From JAPXRI01 sp033813635 (lineage in GTDB: Bacteria > Bacillota > Clostridia > Oscillospirales > QAMX01), in the NCBI GenBank assembly GCA_033813635.1, contig JAPXRI010000004.1:1-64000 (forward strand): 64,000 bases of DNA, written 5' to 3'. This document shows, one piece after another, positions 15,544-25,335 of the stretch. The notes beneath the pieces were generated by a model that saw only the letters and a program-made list of their open reading frames with translations, did not search any database and was not told the origin of the DNA. Made by a program: the position numbers and the translations under genes. Within the stretch, counting starts at the first letter, position 1, and every line of letters begins with the position of its first letter.

Positions 15544-16683
15544 TTACGGCAGCAGCTTTTTGAAGTAGACGTTTCCGTTGACCGCGTTAAAGGCGTTGGC
15601 CTGGCAGAGAATATCGGTCACGCCATGGGCTTTGGCGAAATCAATGATCTTGAGGGTGGGATACCCGTCCTTATTGAAATAGCGCTGGTCAATGACGAAA
15701 ATCTCCTGGTAATGGTCGGTGAGGAACGGGACCAACACATTACCGTAGGAGTCTTTTGTAACGATAAGCTTTTTCCCGTTTTTAACCGTGTCGCTGACAA
15801 TATGCGAGAGCGGCTGGTCCCCGGCGACAAACATATAATAGCTTGCTTTCGGCGAGGAGACCACCGGATAGGAGATGCCGTTGGTCATTTCGGGGGTCTG
15901 GTAGGAAATCATCTTGGATGGGTTAATCGGCATAAAATACTCGACGGAATCCGGGTTGTTGTACAAGATATCGCTTTTCGTTACGGTATAAAGATAACCG
16001 AGGTAGCCGGGCGTAGAGCCGGCCTGGTACTCGCCGAGCGCGTGGGGCTCAAAGCCCGCGGCTTTAGCAAACGCCACATACGCGTAATATGCGCCCCTCT
16101 GCGCCCAATGTGTATCGGTGCGGAAATATAAGTACTCGTCCCTGTGGTTATACAGCTCAGTCCAGGTGTCCACGGTAGCGACGCCCTCCGACATCTGCGA
16201 ATACCAGTAATTCATGGCCTCGAGCTGGGAGGAATCCCCCGATTTATACTTTTTCGGCGCGTTGAACTCAATCGAGGTCGGAACGAACATCGCGTAGACG
16301 TTGACGTCCGGCAGCGCTGCCTTGACAGAGGAGATGCTTTGCGCGTACGCGTTCATTCCCTCTTTGCTTATGTAAAAATGCTCCATCGCGGTGGTGCCGA
16401 GAATTAATATACCGTTTACCGTGACGGGAGTTTCGGTTGAAAGCGCGGGCTCGGAGGTGGACGCGGGTTCCTTGACCGTAGTATTCGACGCGGTTTTGGA
16501 GGTGGTTAAGGGCGCTGTCGTTGTAGCGGCTGCGGTGGTCCCGGAGGAAGTGGTCTGCTCCGCCGATTCCGAGGACGTATTCGACGTGGCGGTGGGCTGT
16601 TTGCCGGGGGCGCCCGAATCTTTACATCCGGCAACGGTCAGGAGAAGGGATAGGGTTATGACAGTCAGAATCAGTTTTTTCAC
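15544..16683 (-). CDS. DHHW-family lipoprotein (AlgX/AlgJ-like O-acetylation protein)
   Basis: 379 residues. Signal peptide with lipobox TVAGC (Cys20), then a Ser/Thr-rich linker to about residue 85, then an SGNH-like domain of the DHHW family. The signature reads RTDTHWAQRGAYYAY, with DTHW rather than DHHW, and the probable catalytic Ser is in TKDSYGN. These proteins transfer acetyl groups from an MBOAT partner to an exported polysaccharide. It is the last of three genes (MBOAT, DHHW, this one) on the minus strand. Compared with its neighbour it lacks the usual N-terminal DHHW-family segment and carries a lipid anchor instead. The two are paralogues over about 290 residues. Confidence 0.82.
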   Translation of the reverse strand: MKKLILTVITLSLLLTVAGCKDSGAPGKQPTATSNTSSESAEQTTSSGTTAAATTTAPLTTSKTASNTTVKEPASTSEPALSTETPVTVNGILILGTTAMEHFYISKEGMNAYAQSISSVKAALPDVNVYAMFVPTSIEFNAPKKYKSGDSSQLEAMNYWYSQMSEGVATVDTWTELYNHRDEYLYFRTDTHWAQRGAYYAYVAFAKAAGFEPHALGEYQAGSTPGYLGYLYTVTKSDILYNNPDSVEYFMPINPSKMISYQTPEMTNGISYPVVSSPKASYYMFVAGDQPLSHIVSDTVKNGKKLIVTKDSYGNVLVPFLTDHYQEIFVIDQRYFNKDGYPTLKIIDFAKAHGVTDILCQANAFNAVNGNVYFKKLLP

Positions 16684-16719
16684 GGTTTTACATCCTTTAG
16701 CAAATTTATCGGACAGGCT

Positions 16720-18159
16720 TTACGGGAGCATCTTATTAAATATAGACATAAACGGCGAGGAAGCGGAGAAAGCGTAGTTCACGCAGAGCACGTCGCTGGC
16801 GCCAACCTGTCTGGCAAAGTCGATCAGATTCAGGCTGGGCTTGCCCTCGCCGTTGAATTCGCGGGGGTCGATCACGTAGATATCCTGAAAATGGTCAGAC
16901 AGGAACGGGATCAGCGCGTTGGCGTAGGACTCTTTCGTGATAATCAGGACCCTCCCGTTTTTTACCGTGTCGCTGGCGATGCGGCAGATCGGATTATCCC
17001 CGCCGGTAAACATCAGGTATTTTGATGAGGAGCCGAGACTCTCAGCCGTCGTCTTGGAGAGGATAATCGGGTAAATCGTACCGTCGGTCAGCGTCGCGTC
17101 CCTGTAAATCGTCATCACGCTGGAAGTGATCGGCCTGAAAACCTCCACATAGTCCGGGTTATTTTTCAGCACGCTGCTCTGCGGATAGTTTTTCGTGTAA
17201 TAGTACAGCGTTCCGAGAAATCCCGGCACTTCGTAGGTTTCGTACTCCTCAAGGGCGTGGTATTGCAGCCCGGCCGCGTTACAGAACGCGACGTAGCCGT
17301 AATACGCTCCGCGCTGCGTCCAATGGTGGTCGGTTCGGAAATAGAGGTATTCGTCCCTGTGGGCGTAAAGCTCGGACCAGGTGTTGACCGGGACGACGCC
17401 CTTCATCGCGGAGTAGGCGACATTCATCGCACGCAGCTGCGAGCGGGTTCCGGACTGGTATTTGACCGGCGCATTGAACTCGATCGAGGTGGGGCAGAAC
17501 ATCGCGAAGACGTTGACGTCGGGGAGGAGTTCCTTAACCCTTGAAATGGCGGCGGCATAGTTTTCCAGAGAGGAATCGACGCCGTAGTAGTGCTCCATGG
17601 CCGAGTTGCCGACAATCAGAATCGAACCGGAATCGACGGCGACGTCGGAGTTGGAGTCGGGGGGCTGCGATCCGCCCGGGTATTCGATCGGAGTCCAGGA
17701 GGTGACCGGAGCCGTAGCCTCCTCCGTAGTTTCGGCCGTCGTATTCTCGGTAGTCACCGATGTTTCCGTAGTCTGCGTGGCCGTTGTGGTCCGAATCCCG
17801 GTTGTGAACTCTGAATCGACCACCTTGTCGACGATTGACTCGCCGTTGTCCCAGTCGTTGTTCGTACTGACGGGGATTATTGCCGCGAGATTTCCCAGGC
17901 TTATCGAATAAAAGCCGTTTATCAGCTTGCTTGTGCCGAGGAGCTTTTCACGGAACGGGAATGTGTCGGAATAGTAGTTTTCAAACTGCTCGGATAACTC
18001 GCCCCTTATCAGCATGCCCATATCGAAGGAGGGCATTTTCGCGAGCATTCTGTTCTCGTTGTCGGACCGGACGGCGTCCGTGTCCGCGAGAGAAACAAAA
18101 AACAACGCGAATATCGGGACTAAAAACGATGCGCATAGGATAGCATACCATTTTTTCAT
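16720..18159 (-). CDS. DHHW-family protein (AlgX/AlgJ-like)
   Basis: 479 residues, full family length. N-terminal membrane anchor (MKKWYAILCASFLVPIFALFF), the family N-terminal motif SDNENRMLAKMPSF and YYSDTFPFREKL, a Thr-rich insert at about 120-175, then the SGNH-like catalytic domain. The signature RTDHHWTQRGAYYGY and Ser in TKESYAN are intact. It probably O-acetylates a cell surface polymer at the outer membrane face using acetyl groups delivered by the MBOAT protein encoded 15 bases upstream. Confidence 0.85.
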   Translation of the reverse strand: MKKWYAILCASFLVPIFALFFVSLADTDAVRSDNENRMLAKMPSFDMGMLIRGELSEQFENYYSDTFPFREKLLGTSKLINGFYSISLGNLAAIIPVSTNNDWDNGESIVDKVVDSEFTTGIRTTTATQTTETSVTTENTTAETTEEATAPVTSWTPIEYPGGSQPPDSNSDVAVDSGSILIVGNSAMEHYYGVDSSLENYAAAISRVKELLPDVNVFAMFCPTSIEFNAPVKYQSGTRSQLRAMNVAYSAMKGVVPVNTWSELYAHRDEYLYFRTDHHWTQRGAYYGYVAFCNAAGLQYHALEEYETYEVPGFLGTLYYYTKNYPQSSVLKNNPDYVEVFRPITSSVMTIYRDATLTDGTIYPIILSKTTAESLGSSSKYLMFTGGDNPICRIASDTVKNGRVLIITKESYANALIPFLSDHFQDIYVIDPREFNGEGKPSLNLIDFARQVGASDVLCVNYAFSASSPFMSIFNKMLP

Positions 18160-18174
18160 AAGAACCCCCGCTTT

Positions 18175-19587
18175 TTAAAATCTGAAATAAAGGAACGGGT
18201 TGTAGGTATTCGTTATCATAACGACTGTGCAGACGGCCAGAACGGAGATATTGTACAAAAGCCTCGACGCCATGCCGGCGTTTGAAAGCGCGCCGCCGGA
18301 ACGCACCATTTTAATGACTAGGCCTCGTGCCAATTTTCCGAAGGGCATGGAGCCGACGACGCAGGCCAGCAGCAGAAGCGAATAGTTGATAAGCAGCGTG
18401 ACGGACGCCGTGCTAGTCAGGCTCTGGCCGGCCAGGCCGAAGATCCGGGAAAAAAACCGGCCCAGCGCGTTGAGATCGGTGAAATAGAACAGCGACCAGC
18501 CCATCAGCACCACAAAGAGCGAATAGATGCGCCTGATAAAATTCGGGAGCTTGTTAATGACTCCGGATAGGACGTATTTTTCAAGAATGAGGAATACGCC
18601 GAAATAAAGGCCCCAGAGAATGAAATTCCAGCTGGCGCCGTGCCAGAGCCCGGTCAAGAACCAGACGATCAGCAGGTTGAGAACGGCGCGCTTTCTGTTA
18701 CCCCCGAGCGGGATATAGAGGTAATCCCTGAAAAACGAGGAGAGGGAGATATGCCATCTCCTCCAGAAATCGGTTATCGATACGCAGGTATAGGGGTAAT
18801 CGAAGTTTTCCTTAAATTTAAAGCCGAACATCTTGCCGAGGCCTATCGCCATATCGGAGTAGCCGGAGAAGTCAAAATATATCTGAAACGAGTAAAAGAC
18901 GAGCCCGAGCCAACCCCCGAGAACGGAGGTGTCGCCGCCGGAGTCCAAAAGCCTCTGCACGGCTATGCCGCAGTAGTTCGCGAACAGCAGTTTTTTGGCG
19001 AGCCCGGTCAGAAACCGGGTGACGCCCCTTGAAAACCCCAGCAAGGTCGTCTTTCTGTTAGAAATTTCGTTTTCCACGTCGGTGTAGCGGACGATAGGGC
19101 CGGCTATCAGCTGTGGAAACAGCGTCACATAGAGCAGAAAGCTGAAATAGGAGCGCTGGACGGAGGTGTTGCCCCGGTAGACGTCAATCGTGTAGGACAT
19201 CGCCTGGAACGTGTAAAACGATATACCGATCGGCAGGCCGATTTTCCAGCCGGGGAGGTGAAAGCCGAAAACCAGGTTGAGATTTTCAATGACAAAGCCT
19301 GTGTACTTAAACACGCCGAGAAGCCCGAGACTTATCGCGACGGAGATCACAAGCCATAGTTTTTTTCGCCCGGGAGAGGCGCTTTTGCCCATCATCACGC
19401 CGCAGAGGTAATTTACAAACGCCGTGAAAAACATCAGGATAACCCACAATGGTTCGCCCCAGGCGTAAAAAATTAGGCTCATTACCAGCAGAGTATAATT
19501 TTTAAGCCGAAGGGTTGGCATGGCAAAATACAGAAGCAGCGTTACCGGCAAAAAGAAGTACAGAAATGTGAGCGTGGAAAAAACCAT
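18175..19587 (-). CDS. MBOAT-family membrane O-acyltransferase (AlgI-like)
   Basis: 470 residues with about ten membrane helices. Family marks are PIGISFYTFQAMSYTIDVYRG, FFRDYLYIPLGGNRK and the invariant histidine in LTGLWHGASWNF. AlgI-like MBOAT proteins move acetyl (or similar) groups across the membrane and pass them to a DHHW/AlgX-type partner; two such partners follow. It heads the three-gene operon. The acetylated polysaccharide cannot be told from the sequence. Confidence 0.93.
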   Translation of the reverse strand: MVFSTLTFLYFFLPVTLLLYFAMPTLRLKNYTLLVMSLIFYAWGEPLWVILMFFTAFVNYLCGVMMGKSASPGRKKLWLVISVAISLGLLGVFKYTGFVIENLNLVFGFHLPGWKIGLPIGISFYTFQAMSYTIDVYRGNTSVQRSYFSFLLYVTLFPQLIAGPIVRYTDVENEISNRKTTLLGFSRGVTRFLTGLAKKLLFANYCGIAVQRLLDSGGDTSVLGGWLGLVFYSFQIYFDFSGYSDMAIGLGKMFGFKFKENFDYPYTCVSITDFWRRWHISLSSFFRDYLYIPLGGNRKRAVLNLLIVWFLTGLWHGASWNFILWGLYFGVFLILEKYVLSGVINKLPNFIRRIYSLFVVLMGWSLFYFTDLNALGRFFSRIFGLAGQSLTSTASVTLLINYSLLLLACVVGSMPFGKLARGLVIKMVRSGGALSNAGMASRLLYNISVLAVCTVVMITNTYNPFLYFRF

Positions 19588-19747
19588 ATAAACCCCTCTG
19601 CTTTTCTCTATCTTTTGTTTGCGTGGTTACGCCTATATTATAACACACGGCGAGCGTTTTTGGGTAACAAAACGGTTACTGTTGCAAAAAATCGCCGCAC
19701 TATTACAGGCAAAAGAATATACATAATTGTAAATCCATATTTACACC

Positions 19748-19776
19748 TTGACTAAAAGCCGGTAATGTTATATCAT
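19748..19776 (+). promoter_or_regulatory. Promoter of the gtrA operon
   Basis: TTGACT (19748-19753), 17 bases, TATCAT (19771-19776), in the 246-base gap between divergent operons. A TATAAT on the minus strand in the same gap (within 19634-19642) may serve the MBOAT operon, but its -35 is poor. Confidence 0.55.
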
Positions 19777-19833
19777 TTATAACGAAAAGACAAGCGCAGA
19801 TATATAAGCGCAAAACGGAAAAGAGCGGACGAA

Positions 19834-20319
19834 TTGAAGCTTAAAGAGGAAATTAAAAACATATACGCAAAATACGGAGAGATTATATCCTATCTGTTTT
19901 TCGGCGTGCTGACAACGGTTGTCAACTATATATTTTTCGGGATATGCCTGTATCTGTTCGGGGTATCCGACGAGTCAAAAAAAGACCTGCTTGTGATAGC
20001 AGCTAACACGATCGCCTGGGTTGCGGCGGTGCTGTTCGCGTTCGTCACCAATAAATACTTCGTTTTTAAAAGCAAATCGAACGAAAAAAAGACACTGGCG
20101 AGGGAGTTTTTTTCATTCGTCGCGGCGAGGCTTATTACCCTCGGCGCGGAAAACGGTATTATGTATCTGGGCGCGCTGGCCTACCGCTGGCTGGAAATGA
20201 CCTTCAACTATAATTACTGGACATGGCTTGTCAAAGCGGCAACGAGCGTCGTGGTGATAGTTTTGAATTATGTGTTCAGCAAACTGATTATTTTTAAGAA
20301 GAACGAAAAAAAATCATAA
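19834..20319 (+). CDS. GtrA-family membrane protein
   Basis: 161 residues, four membrane helices (about 15-37, 52-72, 88-108, 125-147). YLFFGVLTTVVNYIFF and FVTNKYFVFKSK are typical of GtrA proteins, which are thought to flip polyprenyl-phosphate-linked sugars across the membrane. Starts with TTG after GAGCGGA. It is followed by a matching glycosyltransferase and a YfhO protein, which makes a lipid-linked sugar pathway likely. Confidence 0.88.
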   Translation: MKLKEEIKNIYAKYGEIISYLFFGVLTTVVNYIFFGICLYLFGVSDESKKDLLVIAANTIAWVAAVLFAFVTNKYFVFKSKSNEKKTLAREFFSFVAARLITLGAENGIMYLGALAYRWLEMTFNYNYWTWLVKAATSVVVIVLNYVFSKLIIFKKNEKKS

Positions 20320-20353
20320 GCCGTGGGCTTTACCGGCTTTCTCCTGATAGGGG

Positions 20354-21325
20354 ATGAATGTTTTAATAATGGAAAGAGCGAATAAACTGCTCTCAATCAT
20401 CGTACCGGCGATGAACGAGGAAGAAAACATAGGGGCGCTGACCTCCGCGGTGCGCGCCGAAATGGAAAAGGCGGGAATCCCCTATGAGCTGATTATTGTC
20501 GACGACGGTTCCCGTGACGGAACCTGGGAACGGATATGCCGCGCCGCGGAAGAGGACGCCCGCGTCAGGGGCATATCGTTTTCCCGGAATTTCGGTAAGG
20601 AGGGCGCGATGTTCGCCGGACTTGACAGAGCCCGCGGCGGCTGCGCGGTGATTTTCGACGCGGACCTGCAGTTCCCGCCCCCGGTGATATCCGAGATGTA
20701 CCGGATCTGGCTGAAGGGCGAATGCGACGTCGTGGATTCAAGGAAAAACAGCCGGGGGAAAGAGAGCTTTGTCTATAAGGCGTTTACCGGCGCGTTTTAC
20801 GGCCTGTTAAAGCTGATGTCCGGAATCGATCTGAACAACGCCTCCGACTTCAAGCTGATGGACCGGCGCGTAATCGACGCCCTTGACACCCTTGGTGAGA
20901 GGCAGACCTTCTTCAGGGCGATGTCCGGCTGGGTCGGCTTTAAAACCGAAACCGTCAGATTTGACGTGGCGGAGCGCCATGCCGGGAGTTCCAAATGGTC
21001 GCCGAAAAAGCTCGTTAAATTCGCGCTCGGTTCGATCTCGTCGTTTACTTCGGCGCCGCTGCAGTTTGCGACGTATTTAGGAGGCTTTTTTCTTTTCGCG
21101 GCCGTCGTCCTTACAGTGGTAACGCTGGCCTGCAGTTTTAAGGTGTACGGGACAGAGCTGTTCTGCTGGTCGCTCACCGTTATGCTGGCTATCGGCGGGA
21201 CCGTCCTGATTGCGCTCGGCATATTGGGCTTTTACCTCTCACGCGTTTACGACGAGATTAAAGGCCGGCCGCGCTATATCGTAGCGAAGACGACCGATTC
21301 GGACGACGGGGCGGGGAGGCGCTGA
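20354..21325 (+). CDS. GT2 polyprenyl-phosphate glycosyltransferase (GtrB/DPM-like)
   Basis: 323 residues. GT-A fold with LSIIVPAMNEEENI, IIVDDGSRDGT and the metal-binding DADLQ; family signs VDSRKNSRGKE and SDFKLMDRRV also fit GtrB/dolichol-phosphate mannosyltransferase-like proteins. Two C-terminal membrane helices (about 230-252 and 265-290) anchor it. It would load a sugar onto undecaprenyl phosphate on the inner face for the GtrA protein to flip. The start is uncertain: ATG 20354 lies right after AGGGG, and ATG 20369 is an alternative. Confidence 0.88.
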   Translation: MNVLIMERANKLLSIIVPAMNEEENIGALTSAVRAEMEKAGIPYELIIVDDGSRDGTWERICRAAEEDARVRGISFSRNFGKEGAMFAGLDRARGGCAVIFDADLQFPPPVISEMYRIWLKGECDVVDSRKNSRGKESFVYKAFTGAFYGLLKLMSGIDLNNASDFKLMDRRVIDALDTLGERQTFFRAMSGWVGFKTETVRFDVAERHAGSSKWSPKKLVKFALGSISSFTSAPLQFATYLGGFFLFAAVVLTVVTLACSFKVYGTELFCWSLTVMLAIGGTVLIALGILGFYLSRVYDEIKGRPRYIVAKTTDSDDGAGRR

Positions 21326-21435
21326 AACTTAAGGGGCCTGCGTCGCGGCGGGCCGGAGCGAAGCCGTTTTCCCGCAGCGGACGGATTTTGCTTTTGTCGT
21401 ATTGCCTGCGGTGAATGGAGCATAAGGAGCAAAAG

Positions 21436-24342
21436 ATGAAAAGAATGTATCCGGATACAAAATTAAGAGACGATTTGATGCTCAACGCGAAGAAATCCAA
21501 CAAGACGCTGTATCTCCTTTCGTTCTTCCTTCCTATGGTCGTGCTCGAACTGGTATACGCCACCTTTCAGGTATTTCCGTTCGGCAACGACTCGCTGCTC
21601 GTGCTTGACCTGAACGCCCAGTATATCTATTATTATGAAGCATTCAGAGACGCCGTTCTCGGAGAAGGGAGTCTAATCTATAACTGGAGCAGGACGCTCG
21701 GCGGAGAGATGTTCGGGCTGAACGCGTATTATATGGGAAGCCCGTTTATGATTGTCTACGTGCTTTTCCCGGCCAAGTATATCACGGAGGCCCTGCTGAC
21801 GGTTGCCCTGCTGAAAACCGGGTGCGCGTCGCTCTCCTTCGCCTATTACCTTAAGAAAACCCGCGGCGGGCAGACCGCGAAGATACTGATATTCTCGTGC
21901 ATGTATTCGCTGATGACCTACATGGTGATGCACCAGATGGACCCGATGTGGCTTGACGCGATGATCTATCTGCCGATGATCATGCTCGGCGTCGAGGGCC
22001 TTGTCAAAGAGGGAAAATTTGCTTTATACACCGCGGCGCTCTCCCTTACGTTCGTCGCGAATTTCTATATCGGCTATATGGTGGCGATTTTCACCGCGGC
22101 GTATTTCTTCTACGCCTATTTCACCACCTGCCAATACGGTCCGGGCAACTTCAAGCGCTTTATAAAACGGGGCGCTCTGTTCGCGGCATTCTCGCTGTTG
22201 TCGGCGGCCATCGCCGCGTTCATGCTGATTCCGGCGTATTTTTCGCTCACCCTCGGCAAATTTACCTTTTCAAATCCGAGCTTCGCGGTCAAGGCGAAAT
22301 TTGTGTTGTTCGACATGCTGCCGAAATTCATGTTCGCAGCGTACGACACCTGCCGCCCGGAGGGTCTGCCCACGCTTTATACCGGAACGCTCACGCTGAT
22401 CATGCTACCGCTCTATTTCACCAACAATCGTATAGACGTGAAAAAGAAGATCATGAGCGCCGTGATGCTTTTGTTTCTGTTTATAAGCATGAATATTTCG
22501 ACGGCTGACCTGATCTGGCACGGGTTCCAGAACCCGAACTGGCTCAACTACAGGTATTCGTTCATAATCTGCGCCTTTATGTTGATTATGTGCTACGAGA
22601 CCTTCTCGAAGGTCGACGGCGGCTACACACCGGCCTCTGTCGGGAAATCGATGCTGGCGACGATCGCCCTCGCGGTGATAGTCGACAAGTACGGCTTCGA
22701 ATATATCGACACCAGGATCACGATCTGGGGGACACTTCTGTTCTCGGTTGTTTATTTCGGATTTGTCGCGTTCGACGCGCACAGACTCGGCAGGAGGAAT
22801 TTCGTCACCCTGTCCGTTATGCTGGGCGTTATCTGCGCGGAGCTCTATCTCAACGGGTTTATGACCCTTGTGAGCGTCAACGAGGACGTTGTGTTTTCGA
22901 GCAGAACCTCATACAGATCGTTTGTGGATAAGACGATGCCCGCCGTCAATTGGCTGAAGGCGCACGACACGGGCTTCTACCGGACGGAAAAAACCTATAC
23001 CCGCACGGTCAACGACCCGATGGCCTTCGGCTTCAAGGGGATAAGCCACTCGAGCTCCACGCTGAACACCGACGCAATCAATTATGTCAAAAGTCTCGGT
23101 TATAGCGTCGGCGCGCATTGGACAGAATATAAACTGCCGACAATCCCGATCGACGCGATTATAGGGATAAAATATGTGCTTTCGGACAAAGAGGCCGATT
23201 ACGGCCTGACCCTTCTGCACGAGGAAAACGGAATCTACATTTACGAAAATCCCTGCGCGATGCCGATCTGCTACCCGGTGGATGCCGGTTATTTGGACTA
23301 TGATAACACAGTCGACAATCCGTTCGAGCTGCAAAACGCAATGTTCTCCGCGATGGTGGGCAGCGATAATATAATCAATTTCTATAAGCGAATCGACAGC
23401 TCGAACGTCGCCGTGGAATACAACAATATTGAGACGAAGCAGTACGGCGAGGGCTATACCAAATACTTCCCGGAGGATGAGGGCTCCTCGGCCTCGCTGG
23501 AGTTCATTGTGAGCGGGGTGGAGGATGAGCCGATCTACGCGGCGTTCCCGACGAGCTACCCGAGAAAGGTCAGCATCAAGGTAAACGGCGTCTATTACAA
23601 CACCTATCTTGAAAGCTCGGAGGACGACGGCATCATTCCGCTCGGCAGCTGCTCCGACGGCGAGTCCGTGACGCTGGAGATGACCCTTCTGAAGGATAAC
23701 AGCGGCGGCAAAAACGAAGTGTTTTTGAAGAACCAGCTTTTCTACACCTTTGATTCCGACCTGTTCAACTGTTATTTCGGCGAGCTGAAAAACGAGGTGG
23801 ACGAGGTCAAAATGGTGCATACCACCACCCTTAAGATGAACATCAACGCGACCTCCGGCCAGGTGCTCTACACCTCTATTCCGTACGAGCGCGGCTGGAC
23901 CGCGACGGTCGACGGAGTCGGGGTTCCGGTCTACCGCACCGGAAGCGGGCTTGTCGGAATAGATCTGCCCGAAGGTCAGCACGAAATTACCCTTAAATTC
24001 CTGCCCGATTACTTTATATATGCCTGCATCATCTCGGCGTCCGCGCTGGTTCTGTTTATCGCGATCATCATAGTGATACGCATCTGCAAAAAACGGGGTT
24101 ATCGCCTACCCACAGCGAAGAGTTTGCTGCGGCTCGCGGATGGCGACGACGAGGAGGAGCAAAGCTACTCTGACGTGGGCGGTAATGAGGTCGAGTTCGG
24201 CAGCGGCGATACTGTGGAAAAAATCGGAAAACTTGTGAACAACAACGGGCAGATCTCCGAAAACGATAACCCGCAGGATGTCTCGGAAAAAGAGGAGACT
24301 GATGAAAATCCCGAGAACAACGAAAACTCAGGGCAAAACTAA
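21436..24342 (+). CDS. YfhO-family membrane protein (GT-C-like glycosyltransferase)
   Basis: 968 residues. About 12 membrane helices in the first 480 residues, a large extracytoplasmic domain (about 490-855), then a final helix near 865-890. The first loop has the acidic motif LDLNAQYIYYYE typical of YfhO and other GT-C enzymes. The last 70 residues form an acidic, disordered cytoplasmic tail. YfhO proteins use lipid-linked sugars to glycosylate teichoic acids or similar polymers, which fits the GtrA-GtrB pair before it. AAGGAG six bases upstream supports ATG 21436. Confidence 0.88.
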   Translation: MKRMYPDTKLRDDLMLNAKKSNKTLYLLSFFLPMVVLELVYATFQVFPFGNDSLLVLDLNAQYIYYYEAFRDAVLGEGSLIYNWSRTLGGEMFGLNAYYMGSPFMIVYVLFPAKYITEALLTVALLKTGCASLSFAYYLKKTRGGQTAKILIFSCMYSLMTYMVMHQMDPMWLDAMIYLPMIMLGVEGLVKEGKFALYTAALSLTFVANFYIGYMVAIFTAAYFFYAYFTTCQYGPGNFKRFIKRGALFAAFSLLSAAIAAFMLIPAYFSLTLGKFTFSNPSFAVKAKFVLFDMLPKFMFAAYDTCRPEGLPTLYTGTLTLIMLPLYFTNNRIDVKKKIMSAVMLLFLFISMNISTADLIWHGFQNPNWLNYRYSFIICAFMLIMCYETFSKVDGGYTPASVGKSMLATIALAVIVDKYGFEYIDTRITIWGTLLFSVVYFGFVAFDAHRLGRRNFVTLSVMLGVICAELYLNGFMTLVSVNEDVVFSSRTSYRSFVDKTMPAVNWLKAHDTGFYRTEKTYTRTVNDPMAFGFKGISHSSSTLNTDAINYVKSLGYSVGAHWTEYKLPTIPIDAIIGIKYVLSDKEADYGLTLLHEENGIYIYENPCAMPICYPVDAGYLDYDNTVDNPFELQNAMFSAMVGSDNIINFYKRIDSSNVAVEYNNIETKQYGEGYTKYFPEDEGSSASLEFIVSGVEDEPIYAAFPTSYPRKVSIKVNGVYYNTYLESSEDDGIIPLGSCSDGESVTLEMTLLKDNSGGKNEVFLKNQLFYTFDSDLFNCYFGELKNEVDEVKMVHTTTLKMNINATSGQVLYTSIPYERGWTATVDGVGVPVYRTGSGLVGIDLPEGQHEITLKFLPDYFIYACIISASALVLFIAIIIVIRICKKRGYRLPTAKSLLRLADGDDEEEQSYSDVGGNEVEFGSGDTVEKIGKLVNNNGQISENDNPQDVSEKEETDENPENNENSGQN

Positions 24343-25237
24343 TTCCGCTTTGCGCCTGCCGCGGGGTACCGTTGTCGTTTGGCGGGCCGCAGCAGCGCTG
24401 CTGATCGCCGCGCTGCTTTTGCCGCTGTCGGCGGCTGCCGGAAAAAGGGCGCTGGTCGCTCTGGGCGACTCGATTACCTACGGGTACGGCCTTGCTGACA
24501 GAACATCCCAGCCCTACCCCGCTCTGGTCGCAGAGTATTACGGGATGAGTCTTAAAAACTGCGCGGTAAACGGCTACACTGCGCGAGATATAAAAAAACA
24601 GCTTGATGCGGACGCCGAAGTATCCGCAGCTGTTAAAAGCGCGGACGCCGTATGCGTTACCGCGGGCGGAAACGAGCTTTTGGACGCGCTGTTCGATACC
24701 GTACAGGCCGGGCTGCCCGCCGGCGTCAGCATTGATTCAGCCTCGGTCTTTCAGGTATTCGCCTCGGCCGTGCGGACGCTGACGTCGGAGGAAAACGCCG
24801 CAAAGCTAAAAGAAGCTCTTCGGAGAGAGATCGATAGATTCTCCGAGGGTTTTCCGGCGCTGATTTCGGAGATAAGGGCGAAAAACCCTTCCGCGCTAAT
24901 CATCACGCAGACGCTGTACAACCCGTTTCTGGCGATGCCGCGGTTTGCATACGCCTACCTGACGGATTATGCGGTTTACTTTGACGAGATCAACCGGATA
25001 ATTCTCTCCGCGCCGGCGGATATAACCGTCAGAACCGATGCCCTGTTTGAGTCGGCTCCGGGCAGGTATGTCAACGCGGCGGGGTATGACATCCACCCGA
25101 CGAAGACCGGGCATCGGGCTATCGCAAGGCTGATGATAAGAGCTCTGTCCGGGCATTCCCCCTACGACCGCGTCTATCGGATAAATATGCAGTCGGGCTT
25201 TCGAAAATCGCTCCGTATCAGCTGCGAAGTAATCTAA
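24302..25237 (+). CDS. SGNH/GDSL-family hydrolase
   Basis: 311 residues. An N-terminal hydrophobic segment (about 18-42) serves as signal peptide or anchor, then the SGNH core: GDSITYGYG (nucleophile Ser), Gly/Asn block TAGGNEL, and the Asp/His pair in YDIHPTKTGH. The start overlaps the end of the YfhO gene by 41 bases with GAGGAG placed for ATG 24302, so the two are coupled. It may remove or transfer acyl groups on the same surface glycan. Confidence 0.87.
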   Translation: MKIPRTTKTQGKTNSALRLPRGTVVVWRAAAALLIAALLLPLSAAAGKRALVALGDSITYGYGLADRTSQPYPALVAEYYGMSLKNCAVNGYTARDIKKQLDADAEVSAAVKSADAVCVTAGGNELLDALFDTVQAGLPAGVSIDSASVFQVFASAVRTLTSEENAAKLKEALRREIDRFSEGFPALISEIRAKNPSALIITQTLYNPFLAMPRFAYAYLTDYAVYFDEINRIILSAPADITVRTDALFESAPGRYVNAAGYDIHPTKTGHRAIARLMIRALSGHSPYDRVYRINMQSGFRKSLRISCEVI

Positions 25238-25289
25238 AACCGCAAGCCTGAAGCGTATTGCCAAATAAAAAGTTACGTAAAAAAGACAG

Positions 25290-25325
25290 GCCGCGCAAGC
25301 TTTTATCAGCTGCGCGGCTGTTTTT
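25290..25325. terminator. Terminator between convergent SGNH and prmC genes
   Basis: GCCGCGCAAGC (25290-25300) pairs with GCTGCGCGGC (25309-25318) with one irregular pair, followed by TTTTT at 25321-25325. Confidence 0.75.
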
Positions 25326-25335
25326 CTTAAACTTC

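Noticed and set aside
22909..23982. 357-codon open frame on the minus strand
   Set aside because: Lies wholly inside the yfhO gene; low-complexity His/Arg/Val-rich product typical of antisense frames in GC-rich genes.
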